NCBI RefSeq assembly: GCF_003268675.1
Contig: NZ_CP029378.1
Span: 2,542,001-2,606,000 of the forward strand
Direction of reading: 5' to 3'
DNA from: Streptomyces bacillaris
GTDB taxonomy: Bacteria > Actinomycetota > Actinomycetes > Streptomycetales > Streptomycetaceae
Length of the DNA: 64,000 nt
A program made the translations under genes and the position numbers. Below the pieces are notes generated by a model. That model was given only the letters and a program-made list of their open reading frames with translations. It was not told the origin of the DNA and ran no database searches. Position 1 is the first letter of the stretch, and every line of letters starts with the position of its first letter. Below are positions 52,993 through 63,960 of this stretch, one piece after another.

Positions 52993-54627
52993 TCACTTGA
53001 CGGTGATCTCCGTGTAGACCGGCACGCTGAACGGGTTCAGCTCGACGTTGTCGACCCGCTCCGAGTAGCCCGCGCTGCCGTTCTGGTACCAGAGCGGGAT
53101 GGCCGGCATCTGCTCGACGAGCACCTTCTCGGCGTCCTGGAAGGTGGTGATCGCCTTCGCCTTGTCGGTCTCGGCGTTCGCCTGGTCGACCAGGTCGTCG
53201 AACTCCTTGTTGGTCCACTTGCCGTCGTTGGACGGGGCGTTGGTGTAGTAGAGCGGCTGCAGGAAGTTCTGGATCAGCGGGTAGTCCATCTGCCAGCCCG
53301 CACGCCAGGGGCCCGTCATCTTCTGGGTGGAGACCTGGCTGCGGAAGTCCGCGAAGGTGCCGACCGCGCCGCCGACACAGGCCTGGTTGTTGCCCATGAC
53401 GTTGTTGATGCTGTTGCAGACGGCGTCGACCCACTCCTTGTGGGAGCCGGTGTCGGCGTTGTACGAGATCTTCAGCTGGCCGCCGGGGATGCCGCCGCCC
53501 TCGTCGATCAGCTTCTTGGCCTCGGCCTTGTTGTACTCGCACTCCTTGCCGCAGAGCCCTTCCTTGAAGCCGCCGTCCTCGCCGAGGACCGGGGAGGTCC
53601 AGTCGGTGGCGGGGGTGCGGGTCTTCTGGAAGATCTGGTCGGTGATCTGCTTCCGGTTGATCGCCATGGAGAGGCCCTGCCGGACCTTGCGGGCGCCGTC
53701 GGTGTCCCATTCCTTGTCGTAGAACGGGAAGGCGAGCGTCTGGATGATGCCGGCGGGGGTGTTGATGTACCGGTCGCCGAGGTCCTGCTCGACGTTGCGG
53801 AGCTGGGAGGCGGGCACGTCGTCGACCAGGTCGAGGTTGCCCGAGGTCAGCGAGGTGTAGGCGGTGTTGTTGTCGGTGAAGACCTTGAGGTCGACGCCGC
53901 CGTTCTTCGCCTTGTCGTCACCCGGGTAGTCGTCCCAGCGGCGCAGGCTCATCGAGGAGCCCTTGGCGTACGACTGGATGGTGTACGGGCCGTTGCCGAT
54001 CGGCTTGGAGAGCCAGGCGTCGTGGTCGTCGTAGAACGCCCTGGGCAGCGGTACGAAGGCCGAGTAGCCGAGGGTGTCGGGCCAGAGGGAGAACTTCTGG
54101 CTGAGCTTGGCGGTGAAGGTCAGGTCGTCGACGACCTTGAGCCCGGAGAGGGTCTCGGCGGAGGCGGTGCCGGACTCGGGGTGGACCTGGTCGTAGCCCT
54201 CGATGTACTGGAAGAAGTAGGCGTTCTTCTGGTTGTTCTTCAGCGCCGCGCCGTAGTTCCAGGCGTCCACGAAGGACTTGGCGGTGATCTTCTCGCCGTT
54301 GGAGAAGGTCCACCCTTCCTTGAGCTTGATCGTGAAGTTCTGGGCGTCGTCGGAGTCGATGGACTCCGCGAGCATGTTCTGCGCCTCGCCGGTCTTGGGG
54401 TCGTACCGGACGAGCCCCCGGAAGACCATGTCGAGGACCTTGCCGCCCTGCACCTCGTTGGTGTTGGCGGGCTCCAGCGGGTTCTGCGGGTCGCCCCAGG
54501 AGGAGCTGACGATGCCGTCGGCGCCGCTGCCGCCGCCGTTGTCGCCGCCTCCGCCGCCGCAGGCCGTCGCTGCCAGGGCGACCGCCACCGCACAGGCGGC
54601 CCACCGGGTCCGTGTGGCTCCGCGCAT
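52993..54627 (-). CDS. Extracellular solute-binding protein family 5, oligopeptide (operon 1)
   Basis: 544 residues. Lipobox ATAC after RWAACAVAVALAATAC, then a Gly-rich stretch. SBP_bac_5 features: VLDMVFRGLVRYDPKTG, FTIKLKEGWTFSNGEKITAKSF (sampled as LKEGWTFSNGEKI), IGNGPYTIQSYAKGSSMSL, and ARKVRQGLSMAINRKQI. The last part has Cys in GLCGKECEYN and QACVGG. It binds peptides at the outer face and passes them to the permeases. It heads operon 1. Confidence 0.92.
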   Translation of the reverse strand: MRGATRTRWAACAVAVALAATACGGGGGDNGGGSGADGIVSSSWGDPQNPLEPANTNEVQGGKVLDMVFRGLVRYDPKTGEAQNMLAESIDSDDAQNFTIKLKEGWTFSNGEKITAKSFVDAWNYGAALKNNQKNAYFFQYIEGYDQVHPESGTASAETLSGLKVVDDLTFTAKLSQKFSLWPDTLGYSAFVPLPRAFYDDHDAWLSKPIGNGPYTIQSYAKGSSMSLRRWDDYPGDDKAKNGGVDLKVFTDNNTAYTSLTSGNLDLVDDVPASQLRNVEQDLGDRYINTPAGIIQTLAFPFYDKEWDTDGARKVRQGLSMAINRKQITDQIFQKTRTPATDWTSPVLGEDGGFKEGLCGKECEYNKAEAKKLIDEGGGIPGGQLKISYNADTGSHKEWVDAVCNSINNVMGNNQACVGGAVGTFADFRSQVSTQKMTGPWRAGWQMDYPLIQNFLQPLYYTNAPSNDGKWTNKEFDDLVDQANAETDKAKAITTFQDAEKVLVEQMPAIPLWYQNGSAGYSERVDNVELNPFSVPVYTEITVK

Positions 54628-54757
54628 GAAGTGCCTCCTAGAGTCATCGAGTAGCTCAATGCCTCATATCACCCCATACCGCCACACACCGCATGCGGGC
54701 TTACCCCGTACGGGCACGGGCCCGGCCGGACGCACGGACCCCCCGGCCCCGACGCAC

Positions 54758-54794
54758 GGATGCCCGGCTCCCTCGGAAGGGGGCCGGGCATCCG
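54758..54794 (-). terminator. Terminator between the two importer operons
   Basis: 12-bp arms CGGATGCCCGGC / GCCGGGCATCCG (54758-54769, 54783-54794). It follows the last gene of operon 2 (stop 54816) and precedes the binding protein of operon 1. Confidence 0.8.
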
Positions 54795-54815
54795 ACGTAC
54801 GGCTACCGGGATCGG

Positions 54816-55958
54816 TCACGCCGCGTGAACGACGTCCTTCTCCTCGGCGAAGTGGCACGCCGACTCGTGCGCGGCCGGGCCGCCCGCCGCGACGAACCGC
54901 TCGGGGATCGCCAGCAGCGGCATCTCCGTCGCGCAGCGCTCCTCCGCCTTCCAGCACCGGGTGCGGAAGCGGCAGCCGGAGGGCGGGTTCGCCGGTGACG
55001 GAACGTCACCGGTGAGGATGATCCGCTCGCGGCCCTCGCGCGCCGCCGGGTCCGGCACCGGCACCGCGGAGAGCAGCGCCTGGGTGTACGGGTGCGTCGG
55101 GTGGTCGTAGATCTCGGTGTCCGTACCGATCTCGGCCATCTTGCCGAGGTACATGACGCCGACCCGGTCCGAGATGTGCCGGACGATGGACAGGTCGTGC
55201 GCGATGAAGAGGTAGGAGAGGTTGAACTCGTCCTGGAGCTTCTCCATCAGGTTGATGACCTGCGCCTGCACCGACACGTCGAGCGCGGAGACCGGCTCGT
55301 CGCAGATGATGATCTCCGGGTTGAGCGCGAGGCCGCGGGCGATGCCGATGCGCTGGCGCTGACCGCCGGAGAACTGGTGCGGGTACCGGTTGATGTACTC
55401 CGGGTTGAGGCCCACGACGTCCAGGAGCTCCTGAACCTTGCGCCGGCGGTCGCCCTTGGGAGCCACCTCGGGGTGGATCTCGTACGGCTCCCCGATGATG
55501 TCGCCGACCGTCATGCGCGGGTTCAGCGAGGTGTACGGGTCCTGGAACACCATCTGGATGTTCCGGCGCACGGCCTTCAGGGCGCGGCCGGACAGCTTGG
55601 TGATGTCCTGGCCCTTGTAGAAGACCTCGCCCGCGGTCGCCTTCTCCAGCATCATGAGCAGCTTGGCGACGGTGGACTTGCCACAGCCGGACTCGCCCAC
55701 GATGCCGAGCGTCTCGCCCTGGTAGAGGTCGAAGGAGATCCCGTCCACGGCCTTGACCGCACCGATCTGCTTCTTGAAGAGGATGCCCTGGGTCAGCGGG
55801 AAGTGCTTGACCAGGTTGCGCACCTGGAGGATCGGCTCGCCCCGCTCGACCGGCGCCTCGATGGCGGCGACGGCGTCCTCTTCGGTGGCGACGGCGACCG
55901 TCTCCACCTCGGTGACGTGAGGGGTGGCGTCCACGGACTCCTTGTCGAGCTCAGCCAT
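54816..55958 (-). CDS. Oligopeptide ABC transporter ATPase, OppF type (operon 2, BldK-like)
   Basis: 380 residues. Walker [19 protein letters not shown]-loop [17 protein letters not shown], signature [18 protein letters not shown], Walker [20 protein letters not shown] (Cys before Asp where the paralogue has Ala), C-terminal [14 protein letters not shown]. It is very close to the OppF-type protein of operon 1, so the operons arose by duplication. The first 40 residues are acidic and unique. It overlaps the OppD-type gene by 8 bases. Confidence 0.93.
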   Translation of the reverse strand: MAELDKESVDATPHVTEVETVAVATEEDAVAAIEAPVERGEPILQVRNLVKHFPLTQGILFKKQIGAVKAVDGISFDLYQGETLGIVGESGCGKSTVAKLLMMLEKATAGEVFYKGQDITKLSGRALKAVRRNIQMVFQDPYTSLNPRMTVGDIIGEPYEIHPEVAPKGDRRRKVQELLDVVGLNPEYINRYPHQFSGGQRQRIGIARGLALNPEIIICDEPVSALDVSVQAQVINLMEKLQDEFNLSYLFIAHDLSIVRHISDRVGVMYLGKMAEIGTDTEIYDHPTHPYTQALLSAVPVPDPAAREGRERIILTGDVPSPANPPSGCRFRTRCWKAEERCATEMPLLAIPERFVAAGGPAAHESACHFAEEKDVVHAA

Positions 55959-57009
55959 GGATCGTCTCCTTCCAGAAGTGGCACGCGCTTCCGCGGCCCG
56001 GCAGGTCGGTGCCGTCCCGCTCGGTGACCGGGTGCAGCGCCGGGATCTCCGTACGGCAGATGTCCTGCGCCTTGGGGCAGCGGGGGTTGAACGCGCAACC
56101 CGCGGGGATACGCGTCAGGTTGGGCGGCAGGCCCTTGATCGCGTAGAGCTCCTGGCCCTTCTGGTCCAGCCGCGGGATGGAGTCGAGCAGACCGCGCGTG
56201 TAGGGGTGCGACGGGCGGCTGTAGAGCTCGTGCACCGGAGCGGTCTCGACGATCCGGCCCGCGTACATCACGGCGATCTTGTCCGCCACGTCCGCGACCA
56301 CGCCGAGGTCGTGGGTGATCAGGATGAGACCCATGTTGAACTCGCGCTGCAGCTCCGCGAGCAGGTCCATGACCTGGGCCTGGACGGTCACGTCGAGCGC
56401 GGTGGTCGGCTCGTCCGCGATGATCAGGTCGGGCTCCAGGGCCAGCGCCATGGCGATCATGATGCGCTGGCGCATACCGCCGGAGAACTGGTGCGGGTAG
56501 TCGTCGACCCGCTCCTTCGCCGCCGGGATGCGGACCCGGTCCATCAGCTCGATGGCCTTGAGCCTGGCTTCCTTCTTGGACATGCCCAGGTGGACCCGGA
56601 ACATCTCGCCGAGCTGGTAGCCGACGGTCAGAACCGGGTTCAGCGAGGAGAGCGCGTCCTGGAAGATCATCGCGACGCGGCGGCCACGGATCTTGCGGCG
56701 CTCCTCCTCGGACATGGTGAGCAGGTCCTGGCCGCGGAAGAGGATCTCTCCCTGCGGGATACGGCCCGGAGGCATGTCCAGGATGCCCATGATCGCCTGG
56801 GCGGTCACGGACTTGCCGGAGCCGGACTCCCCGAGCACGGCCAGCGTCTCACCGGCGTCGACGGTGTAGTTGACACCGTTGACCGCCTTGGCGACGCCTT
56901 CGCGGGTGTGGAACTCGACGTGCAGGTCACGCACTTCGAGCAGCGGGCCCTGGTGTCCGTCGTCGCTGCGGGGAGCGGGGACGTTCGCGGTTTTTTCGAT
57001 CGTAGTCAC
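55951..57009 (-). CDS. Oligopeptide ABC transporter ATPase, OppD type (operon 2, BldK-like)
   Basis: 352 residues. Walker [22 protein letters not shown]-loop [17 protein letters not shown], signature [19 protein letters not shown], Walker [21 protein letters not shown]-terminal [15 protein letters not shown]. It is longer than the paralogue by an N-terminal 27 residues ([19 protein letters not shown]). ATG at 57009 is 12 bases after the permease stop. Confidence 0.93.
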   Translation of the reverse strand: MTTIEKTANVPAPRSDDGHQGPLLEVRDLHVEFHTREGVAKAVNGVNYTVDAGETLAVLGESGSGKSVTAQAIMGILDMPPGRIPQGEILFRGQDLLTMSEEERRKIRGRRVAMIFQDALSSLNPVLTVGYQLGEMFRVHLGMSKKEARLKAIELMDRVRIPAAKERVDDYPHQFSGGMRQRIMIAMALALEPDLIIADEPTTALDVTVQAQVMDLLAELQREFNMGLILITHDLGVVADVADKIAVMYAGRIVETAPVHELYSRPSHPYTRGLLDSIPRLDQKGQELYAIKGLPPNLTRIPAGCAFNPRCPKAQDICRTEIPALHPVTERDGTDLPGRGSACHFWKETIHG

Positions 57010-57020
57010 GTACGCCTCCC

Positions 57021-57983
57021 TCAGCGCAGCTTGGGGTCGAGGGCGTCGCGCACCGCGTCGCCGAGCATGATGAACGCCAGCACGGTGATGCTGACGAAGC
57101 CGGCCGGGAAGAGCAGCGGGTGCAGCGACTCGCGGATGCGCCCCAGCGACTGGTTGATCATGACGCCCCAGGAGATGGTCGGCTCCTGAATGCCGACACC
57201 GAGGAAGCTGAGCGTCGCCTCGGCCGAGATGATCACACCGAGCGAGATGGTCGCCAGCACGATCAGCGGGGTCAGTGCGTTCGGCAGCACGTGGCGGAAC
57301 ATCAGCCGGCCGGTGGAGGCACCGAGCGACCGGGCAGCGGTGACGTAGTCGGCCTGCTTGGTCTGCATGGCGGTGGAGCGCATGATGCGGGCCATGCTCA
57401 TCCAGCCGAGCACGGTGAGCGCGGTGAGCACGCCCCAGATGCCGCCGATGCGGAACCCGTCGTCGTCACGGAAGCTGTTGAGGATGACGATGGCGCCGAC
57501 GAGGAAGGGAATGCCCATCACGATGTCGATGCCGCGCGAGATGATCGCGTCGATCCACTTGCCGTAGAACCCGGCGACGAGGCCGAAGACCAGGGCGATG
57601 AGGGCCGAGCCCAGGGTGGCGAGGACACCGACGGTGATCGAGGTCCGGGTGCCGTAGATCGTACGGGCGTAGACGTCGCAGCCACGGGCGTCGTAACCGA
57701 ACCAGGCGTCGGCGCTGGGCTTCTGCAACGAGCGGCCCAGTTCGCACAGTTGCGGGTCGGCGCTGGCGAACAGCGACGGGAACGCGGCCATCGCGACGAG
57801 CACCAGGATGATGCCCGAGGGGATCAGGAAGAGCGGCCGGCGCACGAGGTCGCGGACGGCGTCCTGGAGGAGGCTGCGCGGCTTGGCCATCTCCTTCACA
57901 GGGGAGTTGGTGCCCTTCGCCGATGCGGCCTTGGCCTCCTCGGCGGACTCCGGGGCTGCGGAAGTCTTGGTTGCGTCAGGCAT
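57021..57983 (-). CDS. Oligopeptide ABC transporter permease, OppC type (operon 2, BldK-like)
   Basis: 320 residues. Polar start PDATKTSAAPESAEEAKAAS, one helix, then the permease domain. EAA loop KQADYVTAARSLGASTGRLM, ending SFLGVGIQEPTISWG and GDAVRDALDPKLR. The extracytoplasmic loop has CELGRSLQ and YDARGCDVYART. ATG at 57983 overlaps the OppB-type stop by 8 bases; the codon at 58010 is too far upstream. Confidence 0.92.
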   Translation of the reverse strand: MPDATKTSAAPESAEEAKAASAKGTNSPVKEMAKPRSLLQDAVRDLVRRPLFLIPSGIILVLVAMAAFPSLFASADPQLCELGRSLQKPSADAWFGYDARGCDVYARTIYGTRTSITVGVLATLGSALIALVFGLVAGFYGKWIDAIISRGIDIVMGIPFLVGAIVILNSFRDDDGFRIGGIWGVLTALTVLGWMSMARIMRSTAMQTKQADYVTAARSLGASTGRLMFRHVLPNALTPLIVLATISLGVIISAEATLSFLGVGIQEPTISWGVMINQSLGRIRESLHPLLFPAGFVSITVLAFIMLGDAVRDALDPKLR

Positions 57984-58902
57984 AGCGAATCCTCGGGTCA
58001 AGCACGGCATAGAGCAGGTCCACGACGAGCGCCATCACCACGTAGACGATGACGAGGAGGGTCACGAAGCCGACGAGCGCCGGTCCGTCCTCGATCTGGA
58101 TCGCCTTGAAGAGGTTGTAGCCGACACCGGGGATGTTGAAGATCCGCTCGGTGACGATGGCCCCGCCCATGAGCGTTCCGAGGTCCGCGCCGAGGTAGGT
58201 GACCACGGGGATCAGCGAGTTCCTCAGGACGTGGATCCCGGTGATCCGGGACGGGGAGAGGCCCTTCGCCTTGGCCGTACGCACGTAGTCCATCCGCAGG
58301 TTCTCCGCCACGGAGGCTCTCGCGAGGCGCGCGATGTAGGCGAGCGAGACGGAACCGAGGACAAGGCCCGGCAGAAGGTAGCTGACGAAACCTTCGTTGG
58401 TCCCCGAGACGGGGAAGATGCCGGCCTTGACGCCCAGGAAGATCTGGCTGACCTGCCCGAGGACGAAGATCGGGACAGCGATGACGGTCAGCGTGGAGAG
58501 CAGGACCAGGTTGTCCAGGAACTTTCCGCGCCGCATGCCCGCCATCACACCGGCGGCGACACCGATGATCATTTCGAAGACGAAGGCGATACCGGCGATG
58601 CGGAGGGTCTCCGGCCACGCGTCGGCGATCATCTCGCTGATGGGACGGGAGCCACTGAGGCTCGTCCCGAAATCACCCTGGACCAGACCCGCGAGGTAGT
58701 AGCCGTAGCGGATCGGCAGGGGGTCGTCCAGGTGGTACTGCGCGGTCAGCGCAACTCTGATGCTTTCCGGAACAGGACGCTCTCCGTACAGGTTCTGTAC
58801 CGGGTCACCGCCCATGGCGGTGACGAGAGCGAAGACCAGAAAGGTGGTCCCGATGATGACCGGGAGCATCTGGAGCAGCCGTCTTGCGACGTAGCGGCCC
58901 AT
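57976..58902 (-). CDS. Oligopeptide ABC transporter permease, OppB type (operon 2, BldK-like)
   Basis: 308 residues. Start MGRYVARRLLQMLPVIIGTT, EAA loop LRMDYVRTAKAKGLSPSRIT, ending VDLLYAVLDPRIRYA. It has no Cys pair in the first loop, unlike the operon 1 paralogue. ATG at 58902 follows AGGAGG. The 94 bases before it hold a strong hairpin after the binding-protein gene. Confidence 0.92.
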   Translation of the reverse strand: MGRYVARRLLQMLPVIIGTTFLVFALVTAMGGDPVQNLYGERPVPESIRVALTAQYHLDDPLPIRYGYYLAGLVQGDFGTSLSGSRPISEMIADAWPETLRIAGIAFVFEMIIGVAAGVMAGMRRGKFLDNLVLLSTLTVIAVPIFVLGQVSQIFLGVKAGIFPVSGTNEGFVSYLLPGLVLGSVSLAYIARLARASVAENLRMDYVRTAKAKGLSPSRITGIHVLRNSLIPVVTYLGADLGTLMGGAIVTERIFNIPGVGYNLFKAIQIEDGPALVGFVTLLVIVYVVMALVVDLLYAVLDPRIRYA

Positions 58903-58919
58903 GGTTCCTCCTCGTGGGA

Positions 58920-58955
58920 ACGACGGGGGGCGGATGTGGGTCCGCCCCCCGTCGT
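58920..58955 (-). terminator. Attenuator hairpin between binding protein and permease genes (operon 2)
   Basis: Perfect 15-bp arms (58920-58934, 58941-58955) with a 6-base loop. It follows the binding-protein stop by about 40 bases inside the operon. Position matches the weaker hairpin of operon 1. Confidence 0.75.
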
Positions 58956-58996
58956 CAGGCCCTAATTTTTGACTACTGCGTCACGCGGGACGCAGG

Positions 58997-60619
58997 TCAG
59001 GACTTCTCGACCTTGGTGAGTTCAACCTGGTTGAACAGGTTCATCTCGACGTTCTTGACGTTGGTCGAGTGACCGAAGACGTTCTTGCCGAAGCGCAGCG
59101 GGATCACCGGCATGTCCTTGGCGAGGATGTCCTCGGCGGCCTGCCACTTCTGGATGGCCTCGGCCTCGGTCTTGGCCTCGCGGCCCTCCTGGAGGAGGCG
59201 GTCGAAGTCCTTGTTGCTGTAGCCGTAGTAGTTCGAGGAACCACCGGTGCTGTACAGCGGGCCGAGGTAGTTCTCCATGGACGGGTAGTCCATGATCCAG
59301 CCCATGCGGAACATGCCGGAGAACTTCTTGTTCTCGACCTGCGTCAGCAGCTCGGCGAACTTCGGCACGGCCTGGCTCACGCAGTCGAGACCCAGGTTCT
59401 TCTTGAGCTGGTCACACGTGGCGTTGATCCACTGCTCGTGGCCACCGTCGGCGTTGTGACCGATGTTGATCTTGTTGCCCTCGATGCCACCGGCCTCGGC
59501 GAGCAGCTTCTTGGCGGCGGCGGGGTCGAACTTGCACGCCTCGCCACAGGTGTCCTCGCGGTAGCCGCCCACGACCGGGGAGACGAAGGAACGCGCGGAG
59601 GACTGCGAGTCCTGGAAGACGACCTTGATGATCTCGTCACGGTCGATGGCCATCGAGATGGCCTTGCGGACGCGCGCGTCGCTGTACTTCTTGTCGTACG
59701 TCGGGAAGGCGACGAACTGGAAGGTGGAGGCCTGCGACGTCTTGAAGCGGTCGCCCAGCTCGCCCGGGGCGGTGCCCATGACCTCGGTCGGGATCTGGTC
59801 CACGATGTCGAGGTTGTTGGCGAGCAGGTCGTTGTACGCGGTGTTCTGGTCCTGGAAGATCCGGAACTCGACCGAGTCGACCTTCGGCTTCTCACCGAGC
59901 TTGTAGTCCGGGTAGGCCTTGACCTTCACGAACTTGTCGTGGTTCCACTTGCCGTCCATCTGGAACGGACCCTGGCCGATCGGGGCTTCCTCGTACGCCT
60001 TGAGGTCGGTGAGCGCCGACTCGGGCATCGGGTAGAAGACCGTGTAGCCCAGGACGGACTTGTAGCCGGCGAACGGGGCCTTGAGGGTGATCTCGAAGGT
60101 CTTGTCGTCGATGACCTTCAGGCCGGAAAGCTCCTTGGCCTTCGGCTCCTCGGCCTTCTTCGGGCCCTCCTCGCCGTCCGGGTCGACGGGGTTCATCTCG
60201 TCGTAGCCCTGGATGGTGCCGAAGAAGTAGTTGCCGTCGGCGGCGTTGGGGCCGTAGGCGCCCCAGTTCCAGGCGCCGACGTAGTCCTTGGCGGTGACGG
60301 GCTTGCCGTCGTGCCAGGTGGCGTCCTTGAGCTTGACCGTCCAGACCTTGTTGTCCGGGCTCTCGATGGACTCGGCGGCGGCCAGAACCGGCTGGTTCTT
60401 CGCGTCGAAGTCGACCAGCGGGGTGAACAGGCCCGACAGGACCTGCGAGCCACCGGACTCGGTGGTCGACTGCGGGACGAGGCGCTTGGGCTCGGCGATG
60501 TTCATGCTGAACCCGCCGCCGGAGCTGCCCTTGCTCTCGCTGTCGCCACCGCTACCGCCACAGGCGGTCGCAGCCAGGGCGACGACTATCGCGCACCCGA
60601 CCATCTTGGAACCACGCAT
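58997..60619 (-). CDS. Extracellular solute-binding protein family 5, BldKB-like (operon 2)
   Basis: 540 residues. Signal RGSKMVGCAIVVALAATAC with lipobox ATAC, then a Gly/Ser linker. SBP_bac_5 features: QVLSGLFTPLVDFDAKNQPV, VKLKDATWHDGKPVTAKDYV, PIGQGPFQMDGKW, ARVRKAISMAIDRDEI. Conserved Cys in TCGEACKFD, ATCDQLKK and LDCVSQA. Next to typA it takes the position of bldK in S. coelicolor and lpqW in M. tuberculosis. The BldK importer is required for aerial mycelium. The symbol is withheld since the gene order differs from S. coelicolor bldKABCDE. Confidence 0.88.
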   Translation of the reverse strand: MRGSKMVGCAIVVALAATACGGSGGDSESKGSSGGGFSMNIAEPKRLVPQSTTESGGSQVLSGLFTPLVDFDAKNQPVLAAAESIESPDNKVWTVKLKDATWHDGKPVTAKDYVGAWNWGAYGPNAADGNYFFGTIQGYDEMNPVDPDGEEGPKKAEEPKAKELSGLKVIDDKTFEITLKAPFAGYKSVLGYTVFYPMPESALTDLKAYEEAPIGQGPFQMDGKWNHDKFVKVKAYPDYKLGEKPKVDSVEFRIFQDQNTAYNDLLANNLDIVDQIPTEVMGTAPGELGDRFKTSQASTFQFVAFPTYDKKYSDARVRKAISMAIDRDEIIKVVFQDSQSSARSFVSPVVGGYREDTCGEACKFDPAAAKKLLAEAGGIEGNKINIGHNADGGHEQWINATCDQLKKNLGLDCVSQAVPKFAELLTQVENKKFSGMFRMGWIMDYPSMENYLGPLYSTGGSSNYYGYSNKDFDRLLQEGREAKTEAEAIQKWQAAEDILAKDMPVIPLRFGKNVFGHSTNVKNVEMNLFNQVELTKVEKS

Positions 60620-61031
60620 GGGTTCTCCTCCTCAAGAGTCCACTTTTGATCACTGCAAGAGGGGCACTGATACGTCGCCGACACCCCTGACGGCGATGAA
60701 CAGTGACCCCGAAGTGTGCTCGTGAGTCGGCGCTCCCCACAGCGCGTGACCCATTGACCCGAGCTCAATGGAGCCAACTATTGAGTACGGCCGAGCCGTA
60801 AACCACACTTAAAGGGTCTCGGTTTGACAACATCACCGGTCTCCGGAAGCCCGAAATCCGGACAAAGTGATCCTAGACAGACGCCCGCGAAACGGACTGT
60901 TAACGCAACTTCCGGAGCACGGCGGTCGCTATCCGGACATCCGAACAGCAGCCGGACGCCCAAAAAGAGTTGCTTCGAGACCCTCCCCATGCGGGTGACA
61001 CTTCTCACGAAACAGGGGCGATAAACGACGA
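60620..61031. promoter_or_regulatory. Promoter region of operon 2
   Basis: 412 bases with no gene, clearly AT-richer than the window. An inverted repeat CTCAAT..ATTGAG (60764-60769, 60780-60785) with a 10-base spacer lies about 145 bases before the gene and may be an operator. TTGACA at 60824 on the + strand has no matching -10. The ribosome site GAGGAGGAGAACCC is excellent. Confidence 0.5.
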
Positions 61032-61072
61032 ACGGCCCGGTCGTCGCGGGGAATCCACGACGACCGGGCCGT
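61032..61072 (-). terminator. Terminator of the SH3 protein gene
   Basis: Perfect 15-bp arms (61032-61046, 61058-61072) with an 11-base loop, 53 bases after the stop of the gene at 61125. Confidence 0.85.
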
Positions 61073-61124
61073 ACGCATGGTGACGGACCGACAGCTTTCG
61101 GCCATCCGCTCCGGCGGAGGTTTG

Positions 61125-61508
61125 TCAGCTGTACTGGCAGGGCGTGCTGGTGACCTGGGCGGTGTGCTGCGTCGTCACGTAGCGGGCCGACGAGATGTAG
61201 CGCCAGCCGTTGACGCTCGCGGCCTTGGCCCAGAACGTCTGGCCGTAGGCGTACGTGCCGACGATCGAGTAGTTGGTGCCCGGGCCGCTGCGGACGTTGA
61301 CGCCGGCCTGGGTGGTCACCTTGTACTTGCAGTACTTCACGGCCGCGGCCGGAGCCTTGACGGTGGCCGGAGCCGCCGTGGCCGCCTTGGCCGGCGCGGT
61401 CGCCTGCGCCGCCGCGGTGCCCCCCAGCACGGCGGCGGCGGTCAGCGCGGAGGCCGCGACGGTACGGAATCCGATGGCCCTGACGCGGTCGAAGGACTTG
61501 ACGGTCAT
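61125..61508 (-). CDS. Secreted bacterial SH3-domain protein
   Basis: 127 residues. Signal peptide GFRTVAASALTAAAVLGGTA, then an Ala/Pro/Thr/Lys linker and one SH3b domain: TTQAGVNVRSGPGTNYSIVG and GQTFWAKAASVNGWRYISS. Three Cys (YCKY, PCQYS) may form a disulfide. SH3b domains bind peptidoglycan peptides, so it should sit in the wall. Both ends are bounded by terminators. Confidence 0.87.
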   Translation of the reverse strand: MTVKSFDRVRAIGFRTVAASALTAAAVLGGTAAAQATAPAKAATAAPATVKAPAAAVKYCKYKVTTQAGVNVRSGPGTNYSIVGTYAYGQTFWAKAASVNGWRYISSARYVTTQHTAQVTSTPCQYS

Positions 61509-61699
61509 TTCATGCCCCTACCCGTTGAGTGAACATGAGCGAGCTGCCCATGTGCCGGGCCCCAGGTCTCCGATAGCCGGAGGTCGATCTCCTGAGGCCG
61601 GACACCAGCCAATCGCACAAAAGTTCACTTCGGGGGTGCGGAGCCACGGTCTCGACCGGAACTCCCCATTTGGAAGGGGAGCAGCCTCTTCCCGGGACC

Positions 61700-61743
61700 G
61701 ACGGAGAGCCCGGACCCTCTGGAAGGGGCCCGGGCTCTCCGTC
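61700..61743 (-). terminator. Terminator of typA
   Basis: Perfect 14-bp arms (61700-61713, 61730-61743) with a 16-base loop, 20 bases after the typA stop. Confidence 0.85.
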
Positions 61744-61763
61744 ACGCGGCTACGTCGGCCACG

Positions 61764-63635
<1,872 letters not shown>

Positions 63636-63924
63636 GGGTGGCTTGCGCTTCTCTCGGATCGTGGGATCAGGCGTCTCAGTCGGTCTTCGAGTCCTCGTAC
63701 GCCCGCCGGGCGGCACGCCACGGCTCGTCCCATGGTACGGGCCCTGCGCACGCCGGGCTTCCCGGGCCGATCCGCGGAGGCGGTCTTCCCGTGTGATTCA
63801 GCCGATATTCAGCCGGTGTCAAGGAGCGGGGGCGGCTGTGGGAGAGCCGCGTGGGGGAGGCGCGAGGAGGGTGCGGGGAGGGTGTGTGAGGAGGGTCGAA
63901 CGGCCCGGGTCAGGGCGGATACCA
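63636..63924. promoter_or_regulatory. Upstream region of typA
   Basis: 289 bases, no gene. A less GC-rich segment (63785-63830, TTCAGCCGATATTCAGCCGG with repeated ATTCAGCCG) may hold the promoter. From 63835 it is purine-rich (GGGGGAGGCGCGAGGAGG) on the + strand. Confidence 0.4.
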
Positions 63925-63960
63925 CCTTGCCCGCCGTACGTGACGGCGGGCAAGGGTTTT
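63925..63960 (+). terminator. Intrinsic terminator-like hairpin with T-run
   Basis: 13-bp arms (63925-63937, 63943-63955), 5-base loop, followed by GTTTTG at 63956-63961. It would end transcription moving rightwards, yet no gene on that strand precedes it within the window; see findings. Confidence 0.65.
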
